Notes: generated by a model not told the origin, from the letters alone. A stretch of 36,980 bases of DNA from Desulfurellaceae bacterium (GCA_023128455.1 JAGMDW010000185.1:1-36980), one strand, 5' to 3'; shown: positions 17,741 through 27,076, counted from the stretch's first letter. Program-made: numbers and translations.

Positions 17741-19993
17741 TTAAAATACCATTCCCATTGTAAAGTGCCATACTGAGCCCTTCTCATCTCCTTCGGGAGA
17801 AAGGTTCTTGCCCCATTCTATCCTCATCGGTCCTAAAGGAGAAATCCATCTCAAACCCAATCCCGCTCCCTTTCTTAAATCTGATAGACTTTCTGTCATT
17901 CTCCAACAATTACCCATATCGTAGAAAGCCACGCCATAAAAATTCAACTCAGTCAATATGGGAAAGATCAACTCAAAATTAAATACAATCTCCTTCTCGC
18001 CGCCGATACAATTTCCTTCATCATCCTTGGGAGAAATCTTCCCCTCGCTAAAACCTCTCACACTATCTATACCTCCCAAGAAGAACCTATTCTGAATAGG
18101 AACATGCTTTCCTGAAATGCCCGTTGCATATCCCGCTTCTCCCCTTACATGAGCTATAAGAGATGACGCAAGTAGCTTATAATAAATAGAGTGAGAAACT
18201 ACTGTCTTTGCATATCTCTCTGTTCCGCCCAGTCCTGCAACACGCACAGAAACATTTGAGAGAGCACCACTGGTGGGAAAAACACTACTATCTAATGTAT
18301 CTCTTTCTATAAATGGAGTAACATAGCTTTCAATATGTCTTCCCTCCTGATCCTTAAGATACTTGCTGGGGTTTAACTCTGTTATATCTATCTTTTCAAA
18401 GGAAAGACCATAGGTAGAACCTATTTTCAATGTATTATCAAAAAACCTATGAGCAAGCGTTACCTTACCTCCATAAGCATTCTCATCATAACTTGTATAG
18501 TCATACTTTGAATTGTATAGTGTTCCAGAAAGAGAGATGGGTTTATTGAATAGCCAGGGCTGAGTTACTGTAAGATCAAACAATGTGGTACGAGAACCTA
18601 TGTTCCCGCTAAACGAAGTATACAATCCTGCTCCCAAAAAATTTCTTTCCATCACACTGCCCATTACGCTGAATTTATCAAATGTACCATAACCCACTCC
18701 AGCATTAAAGGACCCGGTGTGTTTTTCCTTCACTGCTACCCGTACATTGAGCTTATCTTTTTCATCCACCCGTTTCGTAGTAATTGTCACTTCTTTAAAA
18801 TAATCCGTCTTATATAGTCCTCTTCTACTATCTCTCAAATACTTGGAGTTGTAGAGATCTCTCTCTTTTAATTTCAGCACCCTTCTAATTACATTATCCC
18901 TTGTCTTCTCATTACCTACAATTTCTATCCTATCTACATAAATCTTATGTCTCTTATCTATAACAAGAGCAACATCAATCGTTGCATCTTCTTTATCCAA
19001 ATGAACAATGGGTTTTACATCACAAAATGCATATCCTTTCTGTCCATAAAGATCGGTTATCTTCATTATATCCTGTCTAAAAGCGACACCATTAAACAAC
19101 TTTCCTTCCTTAGACTTCATTTGTTTCTTAAGAAACTTAATACTATAAGGTTTCTCGCCTTTAAACTCTATATTTTTTAGAGTATATCTTTGTCCCTCCT
19201 CTAATGATATATCCATGTTTATGCAGGAACGAGAAACATCAACCGTTATTATAGGATCCTTTACGCTCACTTCCGCGTAACCCTTCTTTAGATAAACATC
19301 CCTCACTGTTTCTTTATCCATCAAAACAGCATCTTCATTAAACCTGCCGGTATAAAACCAGGGTAAAAATGTAAGAATATATGGACCGTGTTTTTTGTGG
19401 GTTATCATTGCCTTTTCAATAACACTATTTTTTATATGTTCATTACCAATTATATTTATATTTTTTACTACTACTTTCTTACTCTCATGAATGGTGTATT
19501 CAATATCCACCCTATTTTCCAGAACAGATTTAACAGAACAGAAGATTTCAGTGAGATATCTACCTTTTTTTGTATATAATGCTTTCATCTTTTCTATACT
19601 CTCTGTTATCAAATCTGGAGTGAGTATTCGATAAGCTTTGGTCTCGCAATTTTTGAGCAACTCTTTATCTTTAAACCTTTTATTTCCAACAAAGGTAATA
19701 AATCTTATAGACGGCTTCTCCTTCAGTATAAAGGTAACACTCTTCCCACCTTTTACATCTTCAACATCTGCTTTTACTTTATTATAAAAACCTAAACTAT
19801 ATATGCAACGAATATCGCTATCAACTTTCTCTATGCTATATTTTCCCCCTACCTTCGTTTTTATAACATCCATTACGCTAAGTTTATCCGTTCTCACCAA
19901 CCCCCTAATGTCTACTTTCACTACATCTTGAGCAAACACAGAAACAGAAAACAATGAAAAAACAAAAACAAAAAACAACAATTTAAGTTTCAT
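17741..19993 (-). CDS. bamA: outer membrane protein assembly factor BamA
   Basis: POTRA repeats and C-terminal barrel ('RFFLGGIDSVRGF', 'GAGLGLRWISPLGPMRIEWG'). Start moved from the track's 20029 to Met13 (19993): a clean signal peptide MKLKLLFFVFVFSLFSVSVFA follows and GGAG precedes it. Confidence 0.95.
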   Translation of the reverse strand: MKLKLLFFVFVFSLFSVSVFAQDVVKVDIRGLVRTDKLSVMDVIKTKVGGKYSIEKVDSDIRCIYSLGFYNKVKADVEDVKGGKSVTFILKEKPSIRFITFVGNKRFKDKELLKNCETKAYRILTPDLITESIEKMKALYTKKGRYLTEIFCSVKSVLENRVDIEYTIHESKKVVVKNINIIGNEHIKNSVIEKAMITHKKHGPYILTFLPWFYTGRFNEDAVLMDKETVRDVYLKKGYAEVSVKDPIITVDVSRSCINMDISLEEGQRYTLKNIEFKGEKPYSIKFLKKQMKSKEGKLFNGVAFRQDIMKITDLYGQKGYAFCDVKPIVHLDKEDATIDVALVIDKRHKIYVDRIEIVGNEKTRDNVIRRVLKLKERDLYNSKYLRDSRRGLYKTDYFKEVTITTKRVDEKDKLNVRVAVKEKHTGSFNAGVGYGTFDKFSVMGSVMERNFLGAGLYTSFSGNIGSRTTLFDLTVTQPWLFNKPISLSGTLYNSKYDYTSYDENAYGGKVTLAHRFFDNTLKIGSTYGLSFEKIDITELNPSKYLKDQEGRHIESYVTPFIERDTLDSSVFPTSGALSNVSVRVAGLGGTERYAKTVVSHSIYYKLLASSLIAHVRGEAGYATGISGKHVPIQNRFFLGGIDSVRGFSEGKISPKDDEGNCIGGEKEIVFNFELIFPILTELNFYGVAFYDMGNCWRMTESLSDLRKGAGLGLRWISPLGPMRIEWGKNLSPEGDEKGSVWHFTMGMVF

Positions 19994-20660
19994 ACAATTT
20001 ACTCCCATGAAGGAAAAACGAGCGATCACACCTACTCAGGAATGTTCTGTCATGAGAAGCTACAATAAATGTCTGTCCATAAAACCTATTAATGTTCTTA
20101 ATTAAATCGAATATCTCTACAGCCGTTTTTTCATCTAAACTCGCCGTCGGTTCATCTGCTATAACCAACCGAGGTTTGTTTATTAAAGCTCTCGCCAAAA
20201 CAACCCTTTGTTTCTCACCCTCCGAAAGCATATAGCTTCTTCTATTAAAAAGGCTTTCTCTCAAACCCATACTCTTTAAAAGCTCCGTTGCCCGTTTCTC
20301 TTTATTTTTAAACCCTCCAATAAATGTCGGCATCAATACATTTTCTAACACACTAAACTCGGGAAGTAAAGAAGGAAACTGAAAAACAAAACCTATTTCC
20401 CTATTTCTCAGAGATGCAACCTTTTTTTCACCGAGAGAAAAAGGATTTTTCAACCCTAAAAATATGAGTTCTCCCTCATCTGGTGCATCCATTAATCCCA
20501 AAATATGGAGCAGGGTACTTTTTCCAGAACCAGAAACACCTATTATCGCTATTATCTCTCCTTCATATACCTCCAGATCCAGCTCTTTTAAAACCTCTAT
20601 TCTCTTTCCTCCACTGAAAAAGGAACGTTTTATACCACAGGCTTTAATCAAAAAATTCAC
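19983..20660 (-). CDS. lolD: lipoprotein-releasing ABC transporter ATP-binding protein
   Basis: Walker A 'GVSGSGKSTLLHILGLMDAPDEG', signature 'LSEGEKQRVVLARALINKPRLVIADEPTASLD'. Confidence 0.93.
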   Translation of the reverse strand: MNFLIKACGIKRSFFSGGKRIEVLKELDLEVYEGEIIAIIGVSGSGKSTLLHILGLMDAPDEGELIFLGLKNPFSLGEKKVASLRNREIGFVFQFPSLLPEFSVLENVLMPTFIGGFKNKEKRATELLKSMGLRESLFNRRSYMLSEGEKQRVVLARALINKPRLVIADEPTASLDEKTAVEIFDLIKNINRFYGQTFIVASHDRTFLSRCDRSFFLHGSKLYET

Positions 20661-21820
20661 TTTAGAACCTCTATTACATTACATTTAGAGGCTTTGTGTG
20701 CCGGATAAAGCGAAACAAAAACAGAAAGAAAAAGAGTAGACAACGAAACAATAGCCACATCCATTAAATGAATATCCACGGGAAGGGTAGCGCTATAGTA
20801 TACATTAGGGGGAAGACTTATAAAATGATATTTTTTCAAGACAAAACAGATAATAAAACCTAATATATTCCCCGTTGCTACACCGCTTAGTCCCAAGATA
20901 AAGCCTTGAATAACAAACAATTTTTTAATATTAGTAGATGTTGCTCCCATAGAAACCAACACAGCAATATCTTTTACTTTACCCATTACGGACATCGTCA
21001 AACTACTTAAAATATTTAAAATGGCCACCAGAACAATCAAGGAAAGAACGATAAACATAGTCACTTTTTCCAATTTTAAGGCGAAAAAAAAATTTCTATT
21101 CATATCTATCCAACTCCGAGTATAAAGCGGATAGGAAAGTCTCGCAGACATGCTTCTTACTATATCTCTCGCTTTAAAAGGATTTTTCAGGTAAATGCCC
21201 AACCCTGTAATTACTCCACTCATATCTAAAATTTCCTGCATTTTATTAAGTGGTATAAATATCATGGATGCATCGTAGTCATACATGCCTGAATTAAAAA
21301 TGCCGTTAACTTTGCCTTCCCAAGACATAGGCACAGAACCCAAGGCTGTTTTTTTCATCAAGGGGAAAACCAATCTTACCTTATCCCCAACTCCTATGCC
21401 TAAAATGTTAGCCAATTCTTCGCCTACGATTACACCCTGCTTTTCAATGGAAAAATATCTCTTCACCGGTGCATTCTCAAAATTTATTCCTCTAATCAAT
21501 GCACCTACACTCACCCTGCCAGATGACGCAATGCACTGAGAAAGCAAAAAAGGTGAAGATTGGTACCCCATTTTTTCTATTTCCGCTACTCTTTTTTCAC
21601 TGAAAAAATGATTATAGCTCATCACTATCACATGAGGGTTGACCCCCAGTATCTTTTCCACCAGCGTAGAATTAAAACCGTTCATTACGGACAAAACTAC
21701 AATTAATGCAGCTACTCCTACCGTAATTCCTAAAACAGAAAAAAAAGAGGTAAGAGAAATAAAGCTCTTTCTCTTCTTGCCTCCCAGGTATCTCAAAGCA
21801 ATGAATTTTTCTACCAACAA
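20657..21820 (-). CDS. lolC: lipoprotein-releasing ABC transporter permease (single LolC/LolE-family copy)
   Basis: 'FIALRYLGGKKRKSFISLTSFFSVLGITVGVAALIVVLSVMNGF'; FtsX-like C-terminus. Confidence 0.9.
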   Translation of the reverse strand: MLVEKFIALRYLGGKKRKSFISLTSFFSVLGITVGVAALIVVLSVMNGFNSTLVEKILGVNPHVIVMSYNHFFSEKRVAEIEKMGYQSSPFLLSQCIASSGRVSVGALIRGINFENAPVKRYFSIEKQGVIVGEELANILGIGVGDKVRLVFPLMKKTALGSVPMSWEGKVNGIFNSGMYDYDASMIFIPLNKMQEILDMSGVITGLGIYLKNPFKARDIVRSMSARLSYPLYTRSWIDMNRNFFFALKLEKVTMFIVLSLIVLVAILNILSSLTMSVMGKVKDIAVLVSMGATSTNIKKLFVIQGFILGLSGVATGNILGFIICFVLKKYHFISLPPNVYYSATLPVDIHLMDVAIVSLSTLFLSVFVSLYPAHKASKCNVIEVLK

Positions 21821-21828
21821 TCCGCCCT

Positions 21829-24177
21829 TTACTTTATAAGAACGAGATCAATTACTTGAGTCATGTCTTCCACACAGTGAAACTTCACTTTTTCAACAAT
21901 CTCTTTAGAAACCTCTCCCACATCTTTCTTATTTAGAAGAGGTACAATTATTTCTTTGATACCAGCTCGCAATGCGGCCAGTGATTTTTCTTTAATCCCT
22001 CCCACCGGCAATATCCTTCCTGTTAGGGTAAGTTCTCCAGTCATGGCAACATCATTCCGCACTGGTTTGTCGGACAAAGAGGAGATAATCGCTGCTGCTA
22101 TTGCTGCACCTCCAGACGGTCCATCTTTTGGCGTAGCACCTTCGGGAACATGAATATGCAGGTCTATCTTTTGATAAAAATCTTCCTTTAAGCCCAGACC
22201 TTTATAATGCTCGCGTGCATAAGTTACTGCAGCCTGGGCAGATTCTTTCATCACATCCCCCAGCGAACCAGTAAGTATAAGCTTTCCCGAACCTTTCACT
22301 TTCACCACTTCGATAAATAGGATACTTCCGCCCACTGGTGTCCAGGCCAACCCTGTAGCTACACCTGTATAACATTTATCCAGCTTCTCCTCTGTAAAAT
22401 ACTTAGGAGCACCTAAATACTTACCTATATTTCTCGTTGTTACACGAAATGTCTTATTCTTTGTAGCCTTTTCTGCAATATGACGGGCGATTTTCCTTAA
22501 GACAGAAGCTATCTCTTTTTCCATATTCCTCACACCCGCTTCCCTTGTATAGTCTTCAATGATCTTTTTTATACCACTATCCGTAAAGCTAATATTATAT
22601 TTCTCCAAACCGTTGTTTTTAATCTCTTTAGGCAAGATATAACGCTGAGCAATTTTCATCTTTTCCTCCACCGTATAGCCTGGAATCTTTATGACTTCCA
22701 TTCTATCCAATAGAGGGGACGGAATGGTCTCTGTAGTGTTGGCGGTGGTAATAAAAAATACCTTAGATAGATCAAAAGGTACACCCAAATAATGGTCCTC
22801 AAATTCACAATTTTGTTCAGGGTCAAGCACTTCCAATAAAGCGGATGCAGGATCTCCTCTGAAATCTGTTCCCAATTTGTCTACTTCATCTAATACAAAT
22901 ACGGGGTTCTTCGTCCCTGCCTGTTTTAACCCCTGAATTATTCTTCCCGGCAGTGCTCCTACATATGTTCTCCTGTGTCCTCTTATCTCTGCTTCATCCC
23001 GTATCCCTCCTAAAGATATTCTAGACAGCTTCCTGCCCATTGCTTGAGCGATAGACTTAGCCAAAGATGTTTTCCCAACACCAGGTGGTCCTATAAAACA
23101 CAAAATAGGACCTTTGGTCTCCTTCTTTAATTTCCTCACAGAGAGATACTCTAAAATTCTGTCCTTTGCCTCTTTTAAGTCGTAGTGGTCCTCATCCAGC
23201 ACCTTCGCTACTTCTTTTATATTCAGATAATCCTTTGTAGACTTGCTCCAGGGCACAGAAACCATCCAATCCAAATATGTTCTCGCTACTGTGGCTTCTG
23301 CACTGTCAGGGTGCATCTTTGATAATCTGGATAACTGTTTTTGCGCTTCTTTCTTGGCAAGTTTAGGCATTTTAGCTTCAGCAATCTTTCCTTTCAATTC
23401 CTCTGTTTCATCAACACCCGCCTGCTCTTCACCTAATTCTTTTTTAATCGCTTTAAGCTGTTCTCTTAAAAAATATTCTTTTTGTGTCTTTGATATTTCT
23501 CCTTTCGCTGCATCTTGAATTTTATCCCTCACTACCAAAAGCTGAATTTCCTTATCTAAAAAAGCACTCAACTTAAACAATTTATTCCTTAAAGATACAG
23601 TTTCCAAAATCTCCTGAGCAGCTTTTGTCCTCAAATGAATATTAGAAGCTACAACATCAGCAAACTTATTTGGTTCGTCGATATTATTTACAACAATAAC
23701 CAAATCAACAGGAATATTCTTGTCCAATGAAGCAAGCTTGTCCAATTGGGTCCTTATGTTTTTCACCAGTGCTTCAATTTCTAACTGCTCCTCATGACCT
23801 TTCACGCCTTCTTCTTTTATCACTTTTATGCCTACTTCCATAAAGGCTTTTCCCTTTTTAAACTCCGTAATCTTCGCTTTAGATAAACCCTGTACTAATA
23901 TCTTTGCTCTTCCATCGGGAAGTTTTATCATTCTCAAGATAAGAGATACTGATCCTACTGTATAAATATTCTCCGCCTCTGGCTCATTGTCCTCTGGCCT
24001 TTTCTGCGCAACAAGCATAAGCAATCTATCCTTAGAAAGAGCTTCGTCTATTGCCCTTATAGAAAAGTCTCTTCCCACAAAAAGTGGTATAATCATATAC
24101 GGAAATATAACTATATCTCTTAACGGAAGAACTGGAAGCACATCGGGAATATTAATTTCTTCATCTTTTAGTTCCAT
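21829..24177 (-). CDS. lon: ATP-dependent protease La
   Basis: 'GPPGVGKTSLAKSIA', 'SRISLGGIRDEAEIRGHRRTYVGALPGRI', catalytic 'PKDGPSGGAAIAAAI'. Confidence 0.98.
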   Translation of the reverse strand: MELKDEEINIPDVLPVLPLRDIVIFPYMIIPLFVGRDFSIRAIDEALSKDRLLMLVAQKRPEDNEPEAENIYTVGSVSLILRMIKLPDGRAKILVQGLSKAKITEFKKGKAFMEVGIKVIKEEGVKGHEEQLEIEALVKNIRTQLDKLASLDKNIPVDLVIVVNNIDEPNKFADVVASNIHLRTKAAQEILETVSLRNKLFKLSAFLDKEIQLLVVRDKIQDAAKGEISKTQKEYFLREQLKAIKKELGEEQAGVDETEELKGKIAEAKMPKLAKKEAQKQLSRLSKMHPDSAEATVARTYLDWMVSVPWSKSTKDYLNIKEVAKVLDEDHYDLKEAKDRILEYLSVRKLKKETKGPILCFIGPPGVGKTSLAKSIAQAMGRKLSRISLGGIRDEAEIRGHRRTYVGALPGRIIQGLKQAGTKNPVFVLDEVDKLGTDFRGDPASALLEVLDPEQNCEFEDHYLGVPFDLSKVFFITTANTTETIPSPLLDRMEVIKIPGYTVEEKMKIAQRYILPKEIKNNGLEKYNISFTDSGIKKIIEDYTREAGVRNMEKEIASVLRKIARHIAEKATKNKTFRVTTRNIGKYLGAPKYFTEEKLDKCYTGVATGLAWTPVGGSILFIEVVKVKGSGKLILTGSLGDVMKESAQAAVTYAREHYKGLGLKEDFYQKIDLHIHVPEGATPKDGPSGGAAIAAAIISSLSDKPVRNDVAMTGELTLTGRILPVGGIKEKSLAALRAGIKEIIVPLLNKKDVGEVSKEIVEKVKFHCVEDMTQVIDLVLIK

Positions 24178-24180
24178 AAA

Positions 24181-24543
24181 TCATACCCTCTTCTCACAAA
24201 TCACAGTCAATACACCATTTTTATATACAGACCTTATCTTATTCCCGTCAACTGCTACTGGAAGCAATACTAACCGCTTGAATCCACCGAACACTCTTTC
24301 TACTCTCATATATTTTACACTCCTCCCTAAAACAGCTCTCTTTTTTACACCATAAACAACAATTTTATCACCTGTATATACCACATGAATATCTTTTAAC
24401 TCAATTCCCGGTATCTCTATCTCTATGTATAAATCATTGCCCTTTTCAAATACATCCGCGGGTGGCTCATCTAATTCCCACAATTCCCCATTTAAACTAT
24501 CCTTTACAATTTCCAATATCTCTTTCTTTAAAATAAGCCTCAT
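24181..24543 (-). CDS. Hsp20/alpha-crystallin small heat shock protein
   Basis: 'DVFEKGNDLYIEIEIPGIELKDIHVVYTGDKIVVYGVKK' alpha-crystallin domain. Confidence 0.9.
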   Translation of the reverse strand: MRLILKKEILEIVKDSLNGELWELDEPPADVFEKGNDLYIEIEIPGIELKDIHVVYTGDKIVVYGVKKRAVLGRSVKYMRVERVFGGFKRLVLLPVAVDGNKIRSVYKNGVLTVICEKRV

Positions 24544-25283
24544 TCTTCTATTCTATCCTTTATCTTTTCAACAAATCTACTTTGTGGATATTTTCTCTCT
24601 AATTCATTGAAAAAAAGTTGAGCATCCTCTCGTTTATTCAGGTAATAATAACTCATTGTTAAAAGATACAACATCTCATCTGTAAAGTTCAAATCTGAAA
24701 AGTGATGAGACATGAATGTAAGCCTATTCAATGCCGCATTATAATCGTGCAGTCGAAAGTAAAACTTACTGACAAATAATTCATGCCTGTAAATTTCGTC
24801 CACACACTGCATAATATAAGTATCCGCCTGGCAAGCAAACGAACTCGAAGGATGATCTCTCTTTAAACTTATAAACGCCTTTAACGCCTTTATTACAGGG
24901 GTTTGATCCCTATCATAGGAATTTCTACATCGCCAGAAAGAGGTAGCAATCTTGTATTGTGCGTATACTGCATCGGAAGAGTGAGGATAATACTTTATAA
25001 ACCGCCTGTAAGCTTCACGAGCCAGTATATGCTCACCTTTAGCAAAATAAACATCGCCTAACTTTAGATAAGCCTTCTTAGCATAAACACTACCTGGATG
25101 CTGCTCTCTCACCATACGCAAATCATGTTCCGCCGCTACATAATCGTGATTTATGTAAGATTGTATACCACTATTATACCACTCGAAAGCACCTTTCTCT
25201 GATTCCTCTGGTATCACCTTTTTATTTACTGCACAGGCAACCAAAAAAAGTGAAAGAAAAAGAACCGTTAATTTTTTTACCAA
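24540..25283 (-). CDS. bamD: outer membrane assembly lipoprotein BamD/YfiO
   Basis: lipobox 'LFLVACA', TPRs, 'YFAKGEHILAREAYRRFIKYYPHSSDAVYAQYKIATSFW'. Confidence 0.9.
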   Translation of the reverse strand: MVKKLTVLFLSLFLVACAVNKKVIPEESEKGAFEWYNSGIQSYINHDYVAAEHDLRMVREQHPGSVYAKKAYLKLGDVYFAKGEHILAREAYRRFIKYYPHSSDAVYAQYKIATSFWRCRNSYDRDQTPVIKALKAFISLKRDHPSSSFACQADTYIMQCVDEIYRHELFVSKFYFRLHDYNAALNRLTFMSHHFSDLNFTDEMLYLLTMSYYYLNKREDAQLFFNELERKYPQSRFVEKIKDRIEE

Positions 25284-26555
25284 TTACAACCTCCAATACA
25301 CAAAATTTGCCCTTTGAACATCCCTTTTATTAAATATACCCTTTATATCAACAAACAATGGTTTATCCATCCGACAATATTGTCTTAACTCTCTTATGTC
25401 AAGGTCCATATAAGATCTATGTTTTACACATATACAAAACCCATCCAGTTCACTAAAATCATCAAAAGAACAGAGATGACGATGAAAAATATCATAAGCA
25501 TCCTCTTCGTCGGCTAATGGATCATGCAGATAAACCTCTATACCATAAGAAGAAAGTTCTTCCACCAAGCTGTAAACCTTCGTATTGCGTAAATCTGGCA
25601 CATTTTCTTTAAAGGTAAGACCAAGAATAGCCAACCGTGTACCATTAACAGGAATATTCTGTTTAATAAGCATCCTTACTATATTACTAGCAATAAAATT
25701 AGGCATAGAATCATTTGTTCTCCTTCCTGCTAAAATTACCTCTGGATGGTAGCCCATCTCTTCTGCTCTATAGGTGAGATAATAAGGGTCAACCCCTATG
25801 CAATGTCCACCCACTAAACCTGGTGAAAACTTTAAAAAATTCCATTTGGTGGCAGATGCTTCCAATACTTCCTTTGTATCCAATCCCAATCTATGAAATA
25901 TGACGGAAAGTTCATTCACCAAAGCTATATTCAGATCCCTTTGCGTATTCTCTATAACCTTTGCCGCTTCCGCCGCTTCTATAGAAGATGTTCTATGTAT
26001 ACCTGCTTTTACCACACTTTTATATAAAGAAGCTACTACATCCAATGTTTCTTCATCTTCTGCTGATACTATCTTCACTATATCCGAGAAACGGTGTTCT
26101 TTGTCGCCTGGATTTATCCTCTCCGGAGAATAAGCTATCTTAAAGTTGCTACCTTTTGAGGCTTGTTCAATTATGGGTTTGCATACAAGATTGGTTGCAC
26201 CAGGATAAACAGTAGATTCATAAACAACAATCGCTCCTTTTTTTATATTTTCTCCCACAATTCTGCTTGCATGTTTTAAAGCTTCAAGATTAGGAATATT
26301 GTGATTATCTATAGGTGTAGGAACAGCAACAACAACCACATCACATCTCTTTAAAAGGCAGGCATTGGAGCTAAAAATCACAGATGTATGTTTTAATTCT
26401 TTATTCACCTCTCCTGTCTTATCTATACCTTTTTTTAATTCCTCTATTCTCCTCTCGTCTATATCAAACCCTACACATTCAAATTTCTTTCCAAATTCTA
26501 TGGCAATAGGTAACCCTACATACCCCAAACCTACAATACCTATTACCATTCTCAT
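25284..26555 (-). CDS. nucleotide-sugar dehydrogenase (UDP-HexNAc/TviB-WbpA type)
   Basis: 'GLGYVGLPIAIEFGKKFECVGFDID', 'YESTVYPGATN', 'YSPERINPGDKEHRFSDIVKIVS', 'SPGLVGGHCIGVDPYYLTYRAEEMGYHPE'. Confidence 0.92.
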   Translation of the reverse strand: MRMVIGIVGLGYVGLPIAIEFGKKFECVGFDIDERRIEELKKGIDKTGEVNKELKHTSVIFSSNACLLKRCDVVVVAVPTPIDNHNIPNLEALKHASRIVGENIKKGAIVVYESTVYPGATNLVCKPIIEQASKGSNFKIAYSPERINPGDKEHRFSDIVKIVSAEDEETLDVVASLYKSVVKAGIHRTSSIEAAEAAKVIENTQRDLNIALVNELSVIFHRLGLDTKEVLEASATKWNFLKFSPGLVGGHCIGVDPYYLTYRAEEMGYHPEVILAGRRTNDSMPNFIASNIVRMLIKQNIPVNGTRLAILGLTFKENVPDLRNTKVYSLVEELSSYGIEVYLHDPLADEEDAYDIFHRHLCSFDDFSELDGFCICVKHRSYMDLDIRELRQYCRMDKPLFVDIKGIFNKRDVQRANFVYWRL

Positions 26556-26833
26556 GCCTCCTTAAAATAGATATCCTCAACAGCTGTCTTCCCGCACAGA
26601 TGATTGATATTTTCTATTATTCTATCTTTTATAAAAGTGAGTTCCATGGCCCATGCACTAGAACTCACTCCTACCCTTAACACCTTATTTCTTATTCCTA
26701 CAACCTGAGTATTTTTATATACAATGTCACCTACTATTTCTCTCCAGTTTTCTCTAATGCGCACCTCATCACCTAACTTTCCACATCGCCAATCCTTTAA
26801 AATCTCAGATAGAACTTCACCCATCTTTTTCAT
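26552..26833 (-). CDS. DUF721 (DciA-like) domain protein
   Basis: 'WREIVGDIVYKNTQVVGIRNKVLRVGVSSSAWAMELTFIKDRII' matches the DUF721 pattern. Confidence 0.8.
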   Translation of the reverse strand: MKKMGEVLSEILKDWRCGKLGDEVRIRENWREIVGDIVYKNTQVVGIRNKVLRVGVSSSAWAMELTFIKDRIIENINHLCGKTAVEDIYFKEA

Positions 26834-26841
26834 ATCTTAAA

Positions 26842-26917
26842 TGGTGTACCTGGGGGGATTTGAACCCCCAACCTCAAGATCCGGAGTCTTGCGCTCTATC
26901 CCTTGAGCTACAGGTAC
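26842..26917 (-). tRNA. tRNA-Arg (anticodon CCG), 3' CCA encoded
   Basis: minus strand GTACCTG TA GCTCAAGGGATAGAGC G CAAGA CTCCGGA TCTTG ... GGGGG TTCAAAT CCCCC CAGGTAC A CCA; cloverleaf pairs perfectly in acceptor, anticodon and T stems. Confidence 0.97.
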
Positions 26918-26927
26918 TCGTTTAAAA

Positions 26928-26969
26928 ATACTATGCATTAAAGACCTATCTTAGTCAAGTCTTAGTCAA
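26928..26969 (-). promoter_or_regulatory. candidate promoter for tRNA-Arg/envelope block; two tandem TTGACT -35-like hexamers and TAGTAT
   Basis: minus strand TTGACT (26969-26964) and TTGACT (26958-26953) then TAGTAT (26933-26928); nearest spacing is 19 nt, so suboptimal. Confidence 0.45.
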
Positions 26970-26971
26970 GT
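26949..26971. repeat. 11-bp perfect tandem duplication (CTTAGTCAAGT x2)
   Basis: CTTAGTCAAGT at 26950-26960 and 26961-26971. Confidence 0.95.
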
Positions 26972-27022
26972 TTTTACTTGCACTTGCTATCTTCTTAAGA
27001 AAAGTTAAATTTTAATTAATAC

Positions 27023-27051
27023 TTGACATATACTTATTATAAGTTTATATT
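27023..27051 (+). promoter_or_regulatory. sigma70-type promoter TTGACA-N17-TATATT
   Basis: TTGACA 27023-27028, 17-nt spacer, TATATT 27046-27051, upstream of the MFS gene. Confidence 0.85.
27032..27044. promoter_or_regulatory. palindrome ACTTA-TTA-TAAGT in the promoter spacer (candidate operator)
   Basis: perfect 5-bp arms, 3-bp centre, wholly between -35 and -10. Confidence 0.4.
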
Positions 27052-27065
27052 CTATAAAATTTCGT

Positions 27066-27076
27066 AAAGGAGGTGA
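27066..27076 (+). promoter_or_regulatory. orphan extended Shine-Dalgarno AAAGGAGGTGA at the predicted transcript 5' end
   Basis: complementary to the 16S 3' tail over its length; no ATG/GTG/TTG at normal spacing downstream; about 8 nt from the predicted TSS. Confidence 0.55.

Noticed and set aside
19994-20029. Upstream start of bamA given in the ORF track
   Set aside because: It would put 12 residues before a clean signal peptide; Met at 19993 has GGAG and a normal signal sequence
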